This document shows, one piece after another, positions 62,501-64,000 of a stretch of DNA of 64,000 nucleotides (the first letter of the stretch is position 1; each line of letters starts with the position of its first letter). The notes beneath the pieces are model-generated. The model searched no databases. It saw only the letters and a list, made by a program, of their open reading frames with translations, and was not told where the DNA came from. Source of the stretch: Megachile rotundata (lineage: Eukaryota; Arthropoda; Insecta; Hymenoptera; Megachilidae); the NCBI RefSeq assembly GCF_050947335.1, contig NW_027473347.1, positions 992,001 to 1,056,000 on the forward strand, read 5' to 3'. A program made the translations under genes and the position numbers.

Positions 62501-64000
62501 ATCATACAGTCACAATCATATAATCACAATCATACAGACACAATCACACAATCGCAATCATACAATCACAATCATACAATCACAATCATACAATCACAAT
62601 CATAGAATCACAATCGTACAATCACAATCGTACAATCACAATCGTACAATCACAATCGTACAATCACAACCATGCAATCACAATCATACAATCGCAATCA
62701 TACCATCACAATCATACAATCACAATCACACAATCACAATCATTCAATCACAATCATACAATCGCAATGATATAAATACAATCTCCCAAAAACATTGGTA
62801 CAATCACAATCATACAATCACAATAATACAGTCACAATCGTACAATCACAATCATACAATCACAGTCATACTACCACAGTCATACAATTACAATCATACA
62901 ATCACAATCTTACAGTCACAATCGTACAATCACAATCATACAATCACAATCATACAATCACAGTCATACAATTACAATCATGCAATCACAATCATACAAT
63001 CACAATCATACAATCACAATCATACAATCACAATCATACAATCACAATCATACAATCGCAATCATACAATCTCAATCATACAATCACAATCATACAATCA
63101 CAATCATACAATCACAATCAGACAAACACAATCATACAATCACAATCATACAATCACAATCATACAATCACAATCATACTGTCACAATCAGACAATCGCA
63201 ATCATGCAATAACAATGATGCTATCGCAATCATACAATCACACTCATAAAACCAGAATAATACAATCACAATCATACAATCACAATCATACAAAAACAAT
63301 CGTACCATCACGATCATACAATCGCCATCATACAATTACAATCTCAGAATCACAAACTCACAATCACAATAATACAATCACACCCATAAAATAGCAATCA
63401 TACATTTACAATCTCCCATAGACAATCATAAAATCACAATAATACAGTCACAATCATACAATCACAATCATTCAAATACAGTCATACAATCACAATCATA
63501 CCATCGCAATCATACAATCACAACCACACAATCACAATCATTCAATCACAGTCATACAATCGCAATCATACAATCGCAATGATATAAATACAATCTCCCA
63601 AAAACATTGATACAATCGCAATCATACAATCACAACCATACAATCACAATAATACAATCACAAACATACAATCACAATCATACAATCGCAATCATACCAT
63701 CACAATCATACAATCACAATCATACAAAAATAATCATACCATCACGATCATACAATCGCAATCATACAGTTACAATCTCAGAATCACAAACTCACAATCA
63801 CAATAATACAATCACACCCATAAAATAGCAATCATACATTTACAATCTCCCATAGACAATCATACAATCGCAATCATACAGTCGCAATCATACAATCACT
63901 ATCATACAATTACAATCATACAAGCATAATCCTGCAATCGGTATCATGCAATAACAATCGTACTATCACAATCATACAATCACAAGCATGCAATCACAAT
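56513..64000 (+). repeat. Right mosaic of truncated modules
   Basis: This holds a consensus run and G at 56555, a 13-unit consensus run at 56667-56848, then a shortened third copy of the 1036-bp block from 56849. S lies at 57129, 57479 (CCCATACAC), 57927, 60503, 61273, 63415 and 63849; T at 57605, 58767, 60783, 61567, 62771 and 63583; F at 58515, 60055 and 62099; G at 57983 and 59159. About 58.0-58.5, 59.2-59.6 and 59.6-60.05 kb are three related pieces carrying CATTCATACATTCAC and CATACATTTACAACAATAC units. There are no short units, so the register is constant to the window end, which cuts a unit after 12 bases. Confidence 0.83.

Larger units (their letters stand above)
1853..63610 (+). repeat. 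T module: TATAAATA-containing unit pair, 44 copies
   Basis: Two adjacent diverged units, TATAAATACAATCT and CCCAAAAACATTGA, form a 28-bp marker. It is normally preceded by TACAATCGCAATGA and followed by units with ATAATACAG and TACTACCACAGTCA. Starts: 1853, 2763, 3897, 4681, 6651, 8261, 8567, 9449, 10317, 11479, 12263, 14149, 15311, 15617, 16499, 17367, 18529, 19313, 21199, 22809, 25103, 27519, 28919, 31243, 34887, 35979, 36777, 37911, 39865, 41699, 42665, 43799, 45739, 47503, 49443, 51249, 52201, 53965, 57605, 58767, 60783, 61567, 62771 and 63583. Copies at 2763, 3897, 4681, 10317, 11479, 12263, 17367, 18529 and 19313 share a preceding GG (CGCAATGG), which marks a sub-family. CCCAGAAACATTGA is shared by the copies at 36777, 42665 and 52201. 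Confidence 0.92.
1489..63988 (+). repeat. S module: 16-unit diverged string, 50 copies
   Basis: This is a recognisable 224-bp string of about 16 diverged units centred on CCCATAGACAATCA. Full copies run from 84 bp before that unit to about 139 bp after it (1489-1712 for the first). It includes CAGAATCACAAACT, TAAAATAGCAATCA, TACATTTACAATCT and TACAAGCATAATCC. The CCC unit starts at 1573, 2483, 3617, 4401, 6063, 7967, 9169, 10037, 11199, 11983, 13547, 16219, 17087, 18249, 19033, 20597, 22515, 24095, 24823, 25831, 27225, 28653, 29773, 30949, 32069, 33115, 33759, 35685, 36469, 37645, 38737, 41405, 42357, 43533, 44611, 47251, 48315, 50955, 51893, 53097, 53475, 54721, 55757, 57129, 57479, 57927, 60503, 61273, 63415 and 63849. 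Several copies are truncated on the right (32069, 33759, 38737, 53097, 54721, 57129, 63415). Its TAA and TAG triplets end most + strand reading frames. Confidence 0.93.
1..64000 (+). repeat. 14-bp satellite array filling the whole window
   Basis: The sequence is a head-to-tail array of the 14-mer TACAATCACAATCA, always in the same orientation; I saw no inverted segment. The unit is TA plus two CAATCA hexamers, so it probably grew from a hexamer. Its consensus has no G on this strand, and G appears only in variants such as TACAATCGCAATCA, TACAGTCGCAATCA or TACAATCACAGTCA. From base 13 to base 63988 I count 4574 complete units by phase arithmetic. No unique flank is reached at either end, so the array extends beyond the window both ways. 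Such arrays are usually non-coding heterochromatin in eukaryotes; that role is inferred, not shown here. Confidence 0.98.

Noticed and set aside
1180..63828. Many + strand open reading frames of about 60-380 codons encoding Q/S/Y/N/H/T/I-rich repeat proteins
   Set aside because: They are the satellite unit translated. The consensus has no stop in any + frame, the same peptide appears in all frames, starts and stops fall at random variant units, and there is no non-repeat domain, splice structure or codon-level constraint. Not annotated as genes.
1489..63988. S and T modules as remnants of a transposon or gene
   Set aside because: They keep the exact 14-bp register and every unit aligns to the consensus with a few substitutions, so they are diverged satellite units, not inserted sequence. 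No terminal inverted repeats or target duplications were seen.
1..64000. CRISPR array
   Set aside because: There are direct repeats but no unique spacers of regular length, no leader and no cas genes; units adjoin each other directly.
1..64000. Telomeric repeat
   Set aside because: No TTAGGG, TTTAGGG, TTAGG or yeast-like G-rich telomere unit appears on either strand. The 14-mer has G on one strand only as single isolated bases, without G runs.
1..64000. Binding-site array for a known factor (CCAAT/NF-Y, PBX-like TGATTG, or Pumilio-like UGUA on the minus strand)
   Set aside because: The unit has CAAT without the CCAAT context. The minus strand has TGATTGTG and TGTATGAT, which are only partial matches to PBX or Pumilio consensus sites. 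Short A/T-rich motifs match by chance in any such repeat.
1..64000. G-quadruplex, i-motif or stable hairpin potential
   Set aside because: There are no runs of G or C beyond the occasional CCC in S and T, and the one-sided base composition prevents internal base pairing.
1..64000. tRNA, rRNA or other structured RNA genes
   Set aside because: No stretch departs from the 14-bp repeat for long enough, and no conserved RNA motif was seen on either strand.
1..64000. Pure sequencing or assembly error producing the whole array
   Set aside because: The many structured variants shared among blocks in consistent order argue for real biology. An artefact remains possible only for the near-identical 7050- and 3704-bp copies, listed as findings.

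Overview
The whole 64 kb window is one uninterrupted tandem-repeat (satellite/minisatellite) array. The basic unit is the 14-mer TACAATCACAATCA on the given strand. It can be read as two CAATCA hexamers plus TA, with 7 A, 4 C, 3 T and no G (28.6% GC). I see no gene, RNA gene, transposon, CRISPR array or unique sequence. Open reading frames on the + strand arise only because the consensus has no stop codon. Since 14 is not a multiple of 3, every + frame reads the same 14-residue peptide period (SQSYNHNHTITIIQ). The - strand consensus carries TGA stops in all three frames.

I tracked the 14-bp register by hand from base 13 to base 64000. It holds everywhere except at 30 units shortened to 12 bp (TACAATCACAAT). 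Between base 13 and base 63988 this gives 4574 complete units, 4544 of 14 bp and 30 of 12 bp, plus a 12-bp piece at each edge of the window. Every interval between successive short units that I measured is an exact multiple of 14. Variation is therefore almost all substitution plus gain or loss of whole units.

On the 14-mer lies a higher-order layer of diverged unit strings, named here S (50 copies), T (44), G (19) and F (20), separated by runs of up to 16 consensus units. Layout: 1-1488 a degenerate stretch with four short units; 1489-6062 S-bounded blocks of 910, 1134 and 784 bp; 6063-8246 a partial copy of what recurs near 13.5-15.3 kb; 8247-15296 and 15297-22346 an apparently perfect direct 7050-bp duplication; 22347-33450 a mosaic; 33451-51122 repeated ~1.6-kb K and ~2.6-3.1-kb L blocks, ending in a 3704-bp direct duplication (43715-47418 and 47419-51122); 51123-54440 the rest of an L block plus G-rich mosaic; 54441-56512 a 1036-bp direct duplication; 56513-64000 a mosaic of truncated modules.

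The organism cannot be identified from this sequence. A very long homogeneous satellite with nested higher-order repeats is typical of eukaryotic heterochromatin (centromeric, pericentromeric or subtelomeric), so a eukaryote is the likely source by inference. The near-identical kilobase copies mean recent unequal exchange or an assembly duplication must both be considered.
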